Shown here piece by piece: positions 37,681-47,920 of a stretch of DNA of 64,000 nucleotides (position 1 is the stretch's first letter; each line of letters starts with the position of its first letter). Under the pieces are notes generated by a model. That model was given only the letters and a program-made list of their open reading frames with translations. It was not told where the DNA came from and made no database searches. The stretch comes from an uncultured Dehalococcoidia bacterium. Lineage in GTDB: Bacteria > Chloroflexota > Dehalococcoidia > Lucifugimonadales > UBA3495. The stretch is taken from NCBI GenBank assembly GCA_951812535.1, contig CATOSK010000006.1:310001-374000 (forward strand). The letters run 5' to 3'. Both the position numbers and the translations under genes were made by a program.

Positions 37681-38835
37681 ATGCAGCAAACAAGGTCCGA
37701 AGACCTCAAATATTGGATTGCGTTAAACCGCACCCGGCTCTTGGGTGCGGTCCGGACCCGCCGCCTGGAGGCCCGCTTCGGGTCGGCGGAACAAATTTGG
37801 CGCGCGTCCCTGAGCGACATCAAAGCAGCCGGCATCAAGGACCGCGTAGCCCGAAACTTGGTGGAAGCCCGGGCGATGATTTGTCCTGACGACGAAATGG
37901 CTTCCCTGGAACGCGCCGGCGTCACTGCGGTCCACTGGGGACAGTATGGCTACCCTCCCCGTCTGAAGGAAATCCCCGATCCGCCCCCGGTGCTTTACAT
38001 CAAGGGCCAGGTCCTGCCCGAAGACGAGCTATCGGTGGCAATGGTCGGGACCAGGAACCCAACCGGGTACGGGCGGGCGGCGTCGGCACACCTGGCCGGC
38101 GAACTGGCTTCGTCGGGGTTGACCGTTGTAAGCGGACTGGCCCTCGGCATCGACGGGATTGCGCACAAGGCAGCCCTGGATGCCGGTCAGAGGACCATCG
38201 CCGTGGTCGCCAACGGCCTGGACATTGTGTATCCCCGGGAACACTCGTCCGTGGCCAGGCGGATATCCGAATCGGGCGCCGTTGTAAGCGAGGTGCCTTT
38301 GGGCATTCGTCCCGACTCCCGCAGCTTTCCCCGCCGCAACCGCCTGATCAGCGGCATGAGCCTGGGAACGGTGGTGGTGGAGGCGGGCGAGACCAGCGGC
38401 GCACGCTGGACCGTCCACCATGCCCTGGAGCAGGACCGGGAGGTTTTCTGCGTACCGGGCAGCATCTTCTCTCCTGCCAGCCGCTTGACCAACCGGCTCA
38501 TCAAAGAAGGTGCTAAACTAGTGGAGAACAGCACCGACATCCTGGAGGAATTGAATCTGGCCTCCGTGCCGCGCCAGTCTGAAATGGACCTGGCGACGGC
38601 GACGACGGATAGTCCTGCCGCTGAGTCCCCGGCTCTGGATCCAGCGGAGTCCAGGTTGTTGAGCGCGTTGAGTGGTGATCCCGTTCACATCGACGACATC
38701 GTAAGGAGCACTGGCCTGGCGACCAGCGAGGCCAGCAGTATGCTGACGATGATGGAACTGAAGGGTTGGATCAGCCAGGTTGGCTGTATGCACTACGTCA
38801 GGACCGGCTCGCATGGTCCGGTCGTGACTGCCTGA
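37681..38835 (+). CDS. dprA: DNA-processing protein DprA
   Basis: VAMVGTRNPTGYGRAASAHLAGELASSGLTVVSGLALGIDGIAHKAAL, FPRRNRLISGMS. Confidence 0.96.
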   Translation: MQQTRSEDLKYWIALNRTRLLGAVRTRRLEARFGSAEQIWRASLSDIKAAGIKDRVARNLVEARAMICPDDEMASLERAGVTAVHWGQYGYPPRLKEIPDPPPVLYIKGQVLPEDELSVAMVGTRNPTGYGRAASAHLAGELASSGLTVVSGLALGIDGIAHKAALDAGQRTIAVVANGLDIVYPREHSSVARRISESGAVVSEVPLGIRPDSRSFPRRNRLISGMSLGTVVVEAGETSGARWTVHHALEQDREVFCVPGSIFSPASRLTNRLIKEGAKLVENSTDILEELNLASVPRQSEMDLATATTDSPAAESPALDPAESRLLSALSGDPVHIDDIVRSTGLATSEASSMLTMMELKGWISQVGCMHYVRTGSHGPVVTA

Positions 38836-38883
38836 CATTTCAGGCCCGTTCATCGTCTTCTATCAGATGCATGGTCAAAGGAT

Positions 38884-41220
38884 ATGGTAACGAAAAACGG
38901 CAGTAAGTCGCCCGCAAAGGGCGCAGCTACCAAACGCAAGGCAACTCCCAAGAAAACCACGGCAGCCACCAAGTCCGGCAAGGCCGCGACAACCAAGGCC
39001 AAGACTGCCGCCCAGCGGAAGACCGCTGTTCCCGACGCCACGGGCAAGCGGCTGGTCATTGTCGAATCGCCGGCCAAGGCACGCACCGTCGGGCAAATCC
39101 TGGGCCGCAACTACGTCGTCACCGCTTCCCAGGGCCATGTCCGTGACTTGCCGAAGGGCAAGATCGGGGTGGATGTCGAGCAGGACTTCGTCCCGTCGTA
39201 CGTCACCATGCGGGACAAGCAACCCCTGGTAACCGCCCTGAAAAAGGCGGGCAAGGGCGCCTCAACCATTTATCTTGCCACTGACCCCGACCGCGAGGGC
39301 GAGTCCATATCCTGGCATATCCAGACCGCCGCCGGATGGGACCAGAACCAGGAGCCTCCCAAGCGGGTTGTCTTCCACGAAATCACCAAGCAAGCGGTGG
39401 AAGAAGCCTTCGAGCATCCCCGGGAAATAGATATGCGCTTGGTCAATGCCCAGCAGGCCCGGCGCATCCTCGACCGGCTGGTTGGATACCAGATCAGCCC
39501 TCTCCTGTGGCGCCGCGTCCAGCGGGGTCTTTCTGCTGGAAGGGTCCAGTCCGTATCCCTGCGCATGGTCACCGATCGCGAGCGGGAGATCGAAGCCTTC
39601 GTTCCCGTGGAGTCCTGGACCATCGACGCCAAACTCCACAAGGCAACCGATGACGGTCCCCAGCCGGCAACCTTCACCGCCACCCTGCGGTCCCTCAAGG
39701 GACAGCGGGGGACCATCAAGATTGCCAGGGAAGATGAGGCAAGGGCCTATCAATCGGAGCTGGAAGGCGCGGGTTATTCCGTTGCTGAGGTCAAGAAGCG
39801 GAACGTCCGCCAGCGGCCGTCCGCTCCGTTCACCACCAGCACCATGCAACAGGAAGCCGGCCGGAAGCTGCGTTTCACCGCCCAGCGCACGATGGTCGTG
39901 GCCCAACAGCTTTACGAAGGAATCAACGTTCCCGGCGAAGGCTCGGTCGGGTTGATCACCTACATGCGAACCGACTCCACCCAGGTGGCGCAGAGCGCCG
40001 TCGCCGAAACCCGCTCGTATATCCGGGAACGGTACGGCAAGGACTTTCTCCCGGACAAACCCCGGACCTTTACCACCCGGACCAAGGCCGCCCAGGAAGC
40101 GCACGAAGCCATTCGTCCCACCGGGATCCGGCGGGACCCGGAGTCGCTCCGGGCTACCCTCTCCAGCGACCAGTACCGGTTGTACAGCCTCATCTGGGCC
40201 CGAATGCTGGCCAGCCAGATGGCTGACGCCCGGTCCGAGGCTACCACGGTCGATATCGAAGCCGCTTGCACCAGGCCTGCGGCGGGCGGAACATCCCCAA
40301 ATGTCTATATTTTCCGCGCCACGGGCTCGGTGCTGGTCTTTGCCGGGTTCCGTACACTGTATCTCGAAGGACGGGATGACGGTGGCGAAGATGACGAGAA
40401 CCGCAAGTTGCTGCCCCCCGTGTCGGCCGGAGACCCGCTGCGCTGCAACGGTCTGGAGCCGTTGCAGCACTTCACCCAGCCTCCCCCCAGGTTTACCGAA
40501 GCAACTTTGATCAAGGCCATGGAAGAAAAGGGGATCGGGCGTCCCAGCACCTATGCCCCCACCATCGGGACCCTGCTCGACCGCAACTATGTGGAGAAGG
40601 AGCAGACCCGGCTGCAGCCCACCACGCTCGGTACCACCGTGACGGACCTGCTGACCCAGTACTTCACGGACATCATGGACCTGGACTTCACGGCCCGCAT
40701 GGAGGACGAACTCGACGAGGTTTCCCAGGGGGACCGGGAGTGGGTTCCGATGCTGCGCGAGTTCTACGGACCTTTCGAGGAAGCCCTGGAAACTGCCCAG
40801 GAAAAAATGCCCCGGGTCAAGATAGAAGAGGAAACCGACGAGGTTTGCGAAGCTTGCGGCAAGCCGATGGTGATCAAGACAGGCCGCTTCGGCAAGTTTC
40901 TTGCCTGCACCGGGTTTCCCGACTGCCGCACCACCAGGAAGATCCTCAACAAGGTTGGCGTGGGTTGCCCGAAGTGCTCCGGCGAACTCGTGGAGCGAAA
41001 GTCCCGGGGCCGGAGACGCCCCTTTTACGGTTGCTCCAAGTATCCTGATTGTGACTTCCTCGTCAACGACCGGCCGATCCCAGGCCCTTGCCCGGAGTGC
41101 GGCGGCATGATGGTGGAGAAGGCCCAGAACAGTATCCAGTGCAGCTCATGCGCCTGGCAGGGGGAACCCGCGGAATCCCCGGCCCAGGCTGAAAAGGAGT
41201 TGGCCTCCGTTGGCGACTGA
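38884..41220 (+). CDS. topA: DNA topoisomerase I with Lys/Ala-rich N-terminal extension
   Basis: KRLVIVESPAKARTVGQILG, DPDREGESISWH, TYMRTDSTQV, C-terminal Cys4 zinc repeats. Confidence 0.97.
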   Translation: MVTKNGSKSPAKGAATKRKATPKKTTAATKSGKAATTKAKTAAQRKTAVPDATGKRLVIVESPAKARTVGQILGRNYVVTASQGHVRDLPKGKIGVDVEQDFVPSYVTMRDKQPLVTALKKAGKGASTIYLATDPDREGESISWHIQTAAGWDQNQEPPKRVVFHEITKQAVEEAFEHPREIDMRLVNAQQARRILDRLVGYQISPLLWRRVQRGLSAGRVQSVSLRMVTDREREIEAFVPVESWTIDAKLHKATDDGPQPATFTATLRSLKGQRGTIKIAREDEARAYQSELEGAGYSVAEVKKRNVRQRPSAPFTTSTMQQEAGRKLRFTAQRTMVVAQQLYEGINVPGEGSVGLITYMRTDSTQVAQSAVAETRSYIRERYGKDFLPDKPRTFTTRTKAAQEAHEAIRPTGIRRDPESLRATLSSDQYRLYSLIWARMLASQMADARSEATTVDIEAACTRPAAGGTSPNVYIFRATGSVLVFAGFRTLYLEGRDDGGEDDENRKLLPPVSAGDPLRCNGLEPLQHFTQPPPRFTEATLIKAMEEKGIGRPSTYAPTIGTLLDRNYVEKEQTRLQPTTLGTTVTDLLTQYFTDIMDLDFTARMEDELDEVSQGDREWVPMLREFYGPFEEALETAQEKMPRVKIEEETDEVCEACGKPMVIKTGRFGKFLACTGFPDCRTTRKILNKVGVGCPKCSGELVERKSRGRRRPFYGCSKYPDCDFLVNDRPIPGPCPECGGMMVEKAQNSIQCSSCAWQGEPAESPAQAEKELASVGD

Positions 41221-42217
41221 GCAGGCGATTTCCCAGGATACCCTGCCGGAAGCGGCTCCGCCTCCGGTTCAATTCGGGTTGCCCGGCCTCGGTCCAGAAG
41301 AAACCGATACGCTGCTTGAGAAGTACAGGCTTTACCTGAGGGGACAGCGCGGGCTCGCCGAGAACAGCGTCAGAATCTACTGCGACGACCTGTACTCCTT
41401 CCGCCAGTACCTGCACCATGACAAGCTGGACTTCAGGGACATGGACCGGGTGATGATCCGCGGCTACCTGGCCTGGCTGGCCACCTCTGCGAAGGGTGGC
41501 CGGGACGGTTATGCCCGGGTCAGCATCACCCGCAAGCTGACGGCCCTCCGTTCGTTCTACCGCTTCCTGGTGCAGGAGGGTTGGTTCAAGTCGAGTCCCA
41601 TTCCCACCGGCCGCACCTTCCAGGTCAAGGTCGAGAAGCCCTTGCCCATCTTCCTGGGGCAACAGGAAATGGCCCGCTTGCTGAACACTCCCGACACTTC
41701 GGACATCTACGGGTTGCGGGACAAGGCCATTCTGGAGGTCCTGTACTCCTGCGGCGTCCGGCTGGCCGAGATACACGGCATTGATCTGGACGACATAAAC
41801 TTCGCCGGCAAGGAAATTCTCGTCCGGGGGAAGGGTTCGAAAGAGCGCTGGGTCCTCTTCGGACAACCCACTGAGGACGCCCTCCAGGAATATCTGCGGG
41901 AGTCCCGCCCCAAGCTCATGGGTAGTCCCACCCAGGCCCTCTTTCTCAACCGCTACGGCCAGCGGCTTTCCCGCCGTTCCTACGAAAATCTCGTCCGGCG
42001 ATATTCCGCCGGGGCGGGCCTGAGGGATGGAGTTCACACCCACACCCTCCGGCATACCTTTGCCAGTCACATGCTGGAAGGGGACGCCGACCTGCGGGTG
42101 ATCCAGGAGTTGCTGGGCCACTCCAGCCCCACGACCACCCAGATCTACACCCACATTACCAAGCAGGAAGCGCGCAACGCCTACCTCAACTGTCACCCGC
42201 TGGCGTCCCGGTCCTGA
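41210..42217 (+). CDS. Tyrosine recombinase XerC/XerD
   Basis: CGVRLAEIHGIDLDDI, HTLRHTFASHMLEGDADLRVIQELLGHSSPTTTQIYTHI; overlaps topA. Confidence 0.92.
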   Translation: MATEQAISQDTLPEAAPPPVQFGLPGLGPEETDTLLEKYRLYLRGQRGLAENSVRIYCDDLYSFRQYLHHDKLDFRDMDRVMIRGYLAWLATSAKGGRDGYARVSITRKLTALRSFYRFLVQEGWFKSSPIPTGRTFQVKVEKPLPIFLGQQEMARLLNTPDTSDIYGLRDKAILEVLYSCGVRLAEIHGIDLDDINFAGKEILVRGKGSKERWVLFGQPTEDALQEYLRESRPKLMGSPTQALFLNRYGQRLSRRSYENLVRRYSAGAGLRDGVHTHTLRHTFASHMLEGDADLRVIQELLGHSSPTTTQIYTHITKQEARNAYLNCHPLASRS

Positions 42218-42258
42218 TGGACGCCACCGGGTCCCCAGTTTCGGCGAGTTAACCTCCG

Positions 42259-42708
42259 ATGGCTCGAGTCCTGGTCCTCAACGGGCCGAATATCAACTTC
42301 CTGGGGCGCCGGAACCCGGGTATCTATGGTTCCCGCACGCTGGAAGAAGTAAACCGGGAAGTCCAATCGAAAGCCGACTCCCAGGGGGTCGAACTCTCCT
42401 TCTTTCAGTCCAACAGCGAAGGCGATCTCATCGACCACATCCAGGCCCACTGGGGACAGGTAGACGGCATCATCATCAACCCCGGCGCTTTGACTCACTA
42501 CGGGTATTCGCTGAAGGATGCCCTCATTGACGCGGCCGTCCCGGTCGTTGAGGTCCACCTGGGGAATATTCACGCCCGGGAGGAGTGGCGCCGGCATTCC
42601 GTCATCGCCGATACCGCCGTCGGGCAAATCGCCGGGTTCGGCTGGCGCAGCTACACCGCCGCCGTCGAGGTGATGGCCGGGCTGCTCCGCGACCGGCAAG
42701 AGGCCTGA
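42259..42708 (+). CDS. aroQ: 3-dehydroquinate dehydratase, type II
   Basis: VLNGPNINFLGRRNPGIYGSRTLEEV, IINPGALTHYGYSLKDAL, VEVHLGNIHAREEWR. Confidence 0.96.
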   Translation: MARVLVLNGPNINFLGRRNPGIYGSRTLEEVNREVQSKADSQGVELSFFQSNSEGDLIDHIQAHWGQVDGIIINPGALTHYGYSLKDALIDAAVPVVEVHLGNIHAREEWRRHSVIADTAVGQIAGFGWRSYTAAVEVMAGLLRDRQEA

Positions 42709-42841
42709 CCCCTTTCCAGTTGGGCTCGATTCGGTCCCGTGGTGGCGTTCAAGGCGCCGCTTAAAGTACACTACCGGTTGATTGAAGCACATCGAGGTGG
42801 GGCTGTTCCGGCTGGGCCCAACCGACCTGGAGGGGGGCGAA

Positions 42842-43408
42842 ATGAGCATCAACTTTGGCGACCTGAACCGGGGAATGGTTATCGAACTGGACGGCCAGCC
42901 GTGGCAGGTCATGGACTATGAACGCCACAAGATGCAGCAGCGCGCCCCGGTGACCCGCATCAAGATGAAGAACCTCCTCTCCGGCGCCGTCGTCGAAAGG
43001 ACTTTCCAGCGGTACGACACCGGGTTCACGGTGGCCGACATTGACAACCGGCAGACCCAGTACCTGTACACCGACGGCAGCTATTTCTACTTCCTGGACC
43101 AGGAGACCTTCGACCAGTACGACCTGAACCGGGAACAATTGGGCAGTGCGCTGGATTACCTGAAAGAGAACATGATCGTCGAGATGGTGTTCTACAAGGG
43201 TTCTCCCATCAACGTCAACTTCCCGATTCACGTCGAATTGGAAGTGGTCGAGACTCCGCCGGCTTTTCGGGGCGACACCGCCCAGGGCGGCAACAAGCCC
43301 GCCACCCTGGAAACCGGCCTGCGGATAAACGTCCCCATGTTCATCACCCCCGGCACCGTTGTCCGCGTCGACACCAGGAACGGCGAGTACACCGAGCGGG
43401 TCAGCTGA
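42842..43408 (+). CDS. efp: Translation elongation factor P
   Basis: MSINFGDLNRGMVIELDGQPWQVMDYERHKMQQRAPVTRIKMKNLLSGAVVERTF. Confidence 0.95.
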   Translation: MSINFGDLNRGMVIELDGQPWQVMDYERHKMQQRAPVTRIKMKNLLSGAVVERTFQRYDTGFTVADIDNRQTQYLYTDGSYFYFLDQETFDQYDLNREQLGSALDYLKENMIVEMVFYKGSPINVNFPIHVELEVVETPPAFRGDTAQGGNKPATLETGLRINVPMFITPGTVVRVDTRNGEYTERVS

Positions 43409-43411
43409 GCC

Positions 43412-44710
43412 TTGGCTGTCTATACCGTCAGCGAGGTAACCGCCTACCTTCGCCAGTCCCTGGAAGCCGACCCCTTCCTCTCCGACCTGTACGTTCTCGG
43501 CGAGGTTTCCAACCTGCGGGTGTCGGGAGCCGGCCACTCCTACTTCACGCTGAAGGATGGCCAGGCCGTCCTCAATTGCGTCATGTTCAAGGGACAGGCC
43601 GGGGCGGACCTGCTGTCCAACGGCGCTTCGGTCTCAACCCACGGGCGATTCAGCTTCTACGAGCCTCGCGGTTCCACTGACTTCATGGTGGACCTCGCCA
43701 TGCCCGAGGGCGTCGGTGAGCTGGCCCTGGAACTGGAGAGGTTGACCCTGCGCCTGCGGGCGGAGGGACTTTTCGAGGAGTCCCGCAAGCGGCCATTGCC
43801 CGAGTTTCCCGCGGTGGTCGGTGTCGTCACGTCTCCCGCCGGGGCGGTTTTCCACGATATCCAGACCGTCATCCGCCGACGGTACCCGCTGGTGGAACTC
43901 ATCCTCGCTCCCACCCAGGTCCAGGGTGACAGCGCAGCTCCCAACATCGTTTCCGCCATTGAAGGACTGAACAGCAACGGGCGCGCCGACGTGATCATCG
44001 TTGCCCGCGGGGGCGGGTCGCTGGAAGAATTGTGGCCGTTCAATGAGGAACCGGTTGCCCGCGCCATATACGCCAGCGTAATCCCGGTAGTGAGCGCCGT
44101 CGGGCATGAGACCGACCATACCATATCGGATTTGGTCGCCGACGTGCGGGCTCCCACGCCGTCCGCTGCGGCCGAACTGGTGGCGCCGGACCGGGGAGCG
44201 CTGGTCCGTGCGCTCGATGATGCGATGCAGCGTTGCCATTGGTCGTTAGGCCGCCAACTGGCCCGGTCCGGGGAGGGCGTCGCCCATTTTCGGACCCGCC
44301 TCGACGGTGCATTGCCTGATTTGGCAACCTGGCGCCGGCGGATAGACGACCTGGACCGGTCATCCGGTTCCTCCCTCGCCAACCGCCTGAAGATCCAGCG
44401 TCTCGAAGTGTCAGGCCTCGGCGGACAACTTCATGCCCTGGACCCGGCAGCTATCCTGCGCCGCGGTTTTGCGGTGGTGACGGGGCAGGCCGACGGCAGG
44501 GTCGTGACCAGCGTGGCCCACGCCGCTCCCGGAACTGCCCTGTCCGTCACGGTCTCCGACGGAGAATTCCCGGCAGTTGCGGGCACCGGCTTCGAAGGGA
44601 CCGGCAAGGAGAAGGCGCCGTCCGCCGCCGGGTCCCCACCGGTTCCGCAGAAGGGCCGGCGAAAACCCAAGGCCGCTCAATCCCAGCAGACCATGGAACG
44701 TTTGTTATAG
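43412..44710 (+). CDS. xseA: Exodeoxyribonuclease VII large subunit
   Basis: VYTVSEVTAYLRQSLEADPFLSDLYVLGEVSNLR, VIIVARGGGSLEELWPFNEEPVARAI. Confidence 0.96.
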   Translation: MAVYTVSEVTAYLRQSLEADPFLSDLYVLGEVSNLRVSGAGHSYFTLKDGQAVLNCVMFKGQAGADLLSNGASVSTHGRFSFYEPRGSTDFMVDLAMPEGVGELALELERLTLRLRAEGLFEESRKRPLPEFPAVVGVVTSPAGAVFHDIQTVIRRRYPLVELILAPTQVQGDSAAPNIVSAIEGLNSNGRADVIIVARGGGSLEELWPFNEEPVARAIYASVIPVVSAVGHETDHTISDLVADVRAPTPSAAAELVAPDRGALVRALDDAMQRCHWSLGRQLARSGEGVAHFRTRLDGALPDLATWRRRIDDLDRSSGSSLANRLKIQRLEVSGLGGQLHALDPAAILRRGFAVVTGQADGRVVTSVAHAAPGTALSVTVSDGEFPAVAGTGFEGTGKEKAPSAAGSPPVPQKGRRKPKAAQSQQTMERLL

Positions 44711-44788
44711 CCGGTTAAGGTTGGCGGCCCTTCCCCCAACGAAACCTCGCCCCCATCCCGCCCCTCTCCGGTAGAGGATATTACGCCG

Positions 44789-45064
44789 ATGACTACCGCG
44801 GACCAACCCGGTTTCGATGACGAAATCGAATCCCTGAGCTTCGAAGACGCCTTTCGCCGCCTGGGCGAAACCGCAGACCGCCTGGAAACGGGGGGCCTGC
44901 CTCTGGCCGACGCCGTCGCCGTGTACGAGCGGGGAATGGCCCTGATGCAATATTGCAACCGGCTCCTCAACGAGACCGAGCTCAGGATAACCCAGTTGCA
45001 GGAAGCATACTCCAGCCCTGATCCTGGCCCGGACCTGGATTGGGACGAGGACCCCGACGAATAA
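44789..45064 (+). CDS. xseB: Exodeoxyribonuclease VII small subunit
   Basis: SFEDAFRRLGETADRLETGGLPLADAVAVYERGMALMQYCNRLL. Confidence 0.93.
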   Translation: MTTADQPGFDDEIESLSFEDAFRRLGETADRLETGGLPLADAVAVYERGMALMQYCNRLLNETELRITQLQEAYSSPDPGPDLDWDEDPDE

Positions 45065-45065
45065 G

Positions 45066-45866
45066 TTGCTGAGAATCGGCTGGTTCAGCACGGGAAGGGG
45101 CCCAGGTTCCCGGGGGTTGCTGGAGTTTGTCCAGACCCATATCCAGGACGGAAAGCTCGACGCCCGCATCCAGTTTGTGTTCAGCAACCGCCAACCCGGC
45201 GAGGCGGAGGGCTCCGACGAATTTTTCGGGTTGGTGCGCCGCTGCGGAATTCCCCTGGTCACCCTGTCTTCCGCGGAATTCCGCCGGACGAGTGGCCGGC
45301 CGTGGTCGGAATTACGGCAAGACTTCGACCGCCGGGTAATCAGCCTGGTTGAACCCTACGAAGTCGATGTGTGCGTTCTCGCAGGGTATATGCTGATCCT
45401 GGGCGGCGAGACGTGCCGCCGCTATCCTTTTCTGAACCTCCACCCGGCCCTTCCCGACGGTCCTGTCGGCACCTGGCAGGAGGTCATCTGGGAGCTGATC
45501 GAGACCCGCGCGCCTCGAACCGGAGCCATGGTCCACCTGGCCACGGAGCAGGTTGACCGGGGGCCGGTGTTGTCATATTGCACCGTGCCGCTGTGGGGCG
45601 GTCCCTTTGATGCTCTGTGGGAAGAAGCGGGCGCGGCGGACCTGTCTGAAGCAAGGAAGGAACAGGGGGAAGAATTTCCCCTGTTCCGGGAGATACGGGC
45701 CGCCGGTTACGCCAGGGAGCCCTACCTGGTCCTGGAGACCCTAAGGGCGGTGGCGGATGGGCTGCTGCCGGGGGCAGCAGCGGATTGGGCCCAATGGGAA
45801 CCGCGATGCCTCGACGATGCGATTGCCTCCGCTATGGAGAACGACGGGTTGACCCGGGCCCGGTGA
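45066..45866 (+). CDS. Formyltransferase family protein (PurN-like)
   Basis: VLAGYMLILGGETCRRYPFLNLHPALPDGPVGTWQEV...VHLATEQVDRGPVL. Confidence 0.85.
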   Translation: MLRIGWFSTGRGPGSRGLLEFVQTHIQDGKLDARIQFVFSNRQPGEAEGSDEFFGLVRRCGIPLVTLSSAEFRRTSGRPWSELRQDFDRRVISLVEPYEVDVCVLAGYMLILGGETCRRYPFLNLHPALPDGPVGTWQEVIWELIETRAPRTGAMVHLATEQVDRGPVLSYCTVPLWGGPFDALWEEAGAADLSEARKEQGEEFPLFREIRAAGYAREPYLVLETLRAVADGLLPGAAADWAQWEPRCLDDAIASAMENDGLTRAR

Positions 45867-45870
45867 GGGA

Positions 45871-47163
45871 CTAGGCCGACTTTTGCATTGCCGGCGTGTC
45901 GGGCAGCCTGAAACGCTGTCCGCTCTCAGTGACCAACTCCGGTGAAGCGATGCCCTCAATGGCCGCCCGGTCCACGACGCACTCCACGACAGCCTCCAGC
46001 GACGGAAGCTCGTACATCACGTCCATCAACGCCTCCTCCACCACGTAACGCAGGCACCTGGCCCCGGTCTGATGGACCAGCGCCTTCTCCGCGGCGGCTT
46101 CCAGGGCGTCCTGGGTGAAGGTAAGCTCCACGCCGTCGTAGGTGAAAAGGTGTTGGTACTGCTTAACTATGGCGTTCCTGGGTTCAACCAGGACCCGGAT
46201 CAAGTCCTCGCGGTCGAGGGGCTCCAGGCATGTGACCACCGGCAGCCGCCCGACCATCTCGGGAATGAACCCGAACTCCAGGAGGTCCTCCGGGGTCACG
46301 TAATTCACCGCGTTGCCCTCCGGCCCAGTCCGGTAGCGGGAGCCGGACAAAAAGCCCATCTGGGACCCGGTGTAGGCAATCCTTCGCGAGACAATCTCCT
46401 CCAGCCCATCAAAGGCGCCGCCGCAGATGAACAGGATATTCCTGGTGTCGATCTGCAGGAATTCCTGGTGGGGGTGCTTCCGCCCGCCCTGCGGGGGAAC
46501 GTTGGCCATGCACCCCTCGATGATCTTCAGCAGTTCCTGCTGTACGCCTTCTCCGGAAACGTCCCGGGTGATTGACCGGTTGACGCCCTCTTTCCGGGCA
46601 ATCTTGTCCAGTTCGTCGATGTAGATGATGCCCCGCTCCGCCTTGGCAATATCCCAGTCGGCGGCCTGGATCAAGCGGAGCAGGATATTCTCGACGTCCT
46701 CGCCAACGTAGCCCGACTCGGTGAGAGAAGTGGCGTCGCATACCGCGAATGGCACGGCGAGAGTGCGGGCCAGCGTCTCCGCGAGCATCGTCTTGCCGCA
46801 GCCCGTTGGTCCGATCAGCAGTATGTTGGCTTTCTGGAGCTCGACGCCCGAGGCGCTGGACCCGTTGAGCACGCGCTTGAAGTGGTTGTAAACGGCGACG
46901 CTGAGGGTCTTCTTGGCCTTTTCCTGCCCGACCACGTACTCGTCCAGGCTGGCATAGATGGCCCGGGGAACCAGGGGCTTTTCGGCGTCCTTTCTCGGTT
47001 TGGCGGAGGGCTGCTCCGATTCGACCAACTGCCCCAGGACCCGGATGCACTCGTAGCATACCGTGGCTTGCCCTCGTCCAGCGACCACCAGGTTGGAGCG
47101 GGGCTGCGGCTTTCCGCAAAATGAGCAGTGGGAAGCTCTGGAACTGCTTCGGGTGCTGGTCAT
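45871..47163 (-). CDS. clpX: ATP-dependent Clp protease ATP-binding subunit ClpX
   Basis: CSFCGKPQ zinc finger, [32 protein letters not shown]. Confidence 0.96.
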   Translation of the reverse strand: MTSTRSSSRASHCSFCGKPQPRSNLVVAGRGQATVCYECIRVLGQLVESEQPSAKPRKDAEKPLVPRAIYASLDEYVVGQEKAKKTLSVAVYNHFKRVLNGSSASGVELQKANILLIGPTGCGKTMLAETLARTLAVPFAVCDATSLTESGYVGEDVENILLRLIQAADWDIAKAERGIIYIDELDKIARKEGVNRSITRDVSGEGVQQELLKIIEGCMANVPPQGGRKHPHQEFLQIDTRNILFICGGAFDGLEEIVSRRIAYTGSQMGFLSGSRYRTGPEGNAVNYVTPEDLLEFGFIPEMVGRLPVVTCLEPLDREDLIRVLVEPRNAIVKQYQHLFTYDGVELTFTQDALEAAAEKALVHQTGARCLRYVVEEALMDVMYELPSLEAVVECVVDRAAIEGIASPELVTESGQRFRLPDTPAMQKSA

Positions 47164-47199
47164 GTCATGCCGCGGCAGCGCAGTCCCGGAAGGATGCTG

Positions 47200-47859
47200 C
47201 TATTCGGCGGCGTCCCCGTTGCGGCCCCTGAGAATCTCATCGACCAGGCCGTACTCCACCGCCTCCCCAGGCGTCATGTAGAAGTCCCGGTCCGAGTCCT
47301 GGATGATCTTCTCCAGCGTCTGCCCGGTGTTGTCGGCCAGAATGTTCTGCAGCCGGTCCTGCAGCCGGTTCATCTCCCGGTACTGGATGCCGACGTCGGC
47401 GGTCGCGCCCTGGGTCCCGCCCTGGGCCTGGTGCATGTGGAGCGTGGAGTTGGGCAGGCAATAGCGCTTGCTCTTGGTGCCGCCCGACAGGAGGACCGTG
47501 GCCATGCTCGCCGCCGTTCCCAGGCAGATGGTGGAGATATCGCAGTTGACCAACTGCATCGTGTCGTAAATTGCCATTCCAGCGTAGATGGACCCGCCCG
47601 GGCTGTTGATATAGACGTTTATGTCCTTGTCCGGGTCTTCCCTTTCCAGGTACAGCAGCTGGGCGATTATCGTGTTAGCCACCTGGTCCATGATGGGCGT
47701 TCCCAGGAAGATGATCCGCTCCCGCAGCAGCAGGGAGTAGATGTCGAAGGCCCGCTCCCCCCTGGGACTGGTCTCGATGACCATGGGGATGATGTTGCTG
47801 GGAGTCGTCAGTGGGGAACCCGGAACAACCAACGGCGAATCGAAGGGGTTGTTCAACAT
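47200..47859 (-). CDS. clpP: ATP-dependent Clp protease proteolytic subunit
   Basis: [44 protein letters not shown]. Confidence 0.97.
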   Translation of the reverse strand: MLNNPFDSPLVVPGSPLTTPSNIIPMVIETSPRGERAFDIYSLLLRERIIFLGTPIMDQVANTIIAQLLYLEREDPDKDINVYINSPGGSIYAGMAIYDTMQLVNCDISTICLGTAASMATVLLSGGTKSKRYCLPNSTLHMHQAQGGTQGATADVGIQYREMNRLQDRLQNILADNTGQTLEKIIQDSDRDFYMTPGEAVEYGLVDEILRGRNGDAAE

Positions 47860-47920
47860 CGAAAAATGCTCCTTAGTAGAATGTCTTTCCTGTTATCGTT
47901 TTCCTTAGGTGGTCGAGGCT

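Noticed and set aside
25463-42217. Two Xer-type recombinases as evidence of an integrated mobile element
   Set aside because: Both look like chromosomal XerC/XerD. One overlaps topA in a housekeeping context, and no phage or ICE genes or att repeats were seen.
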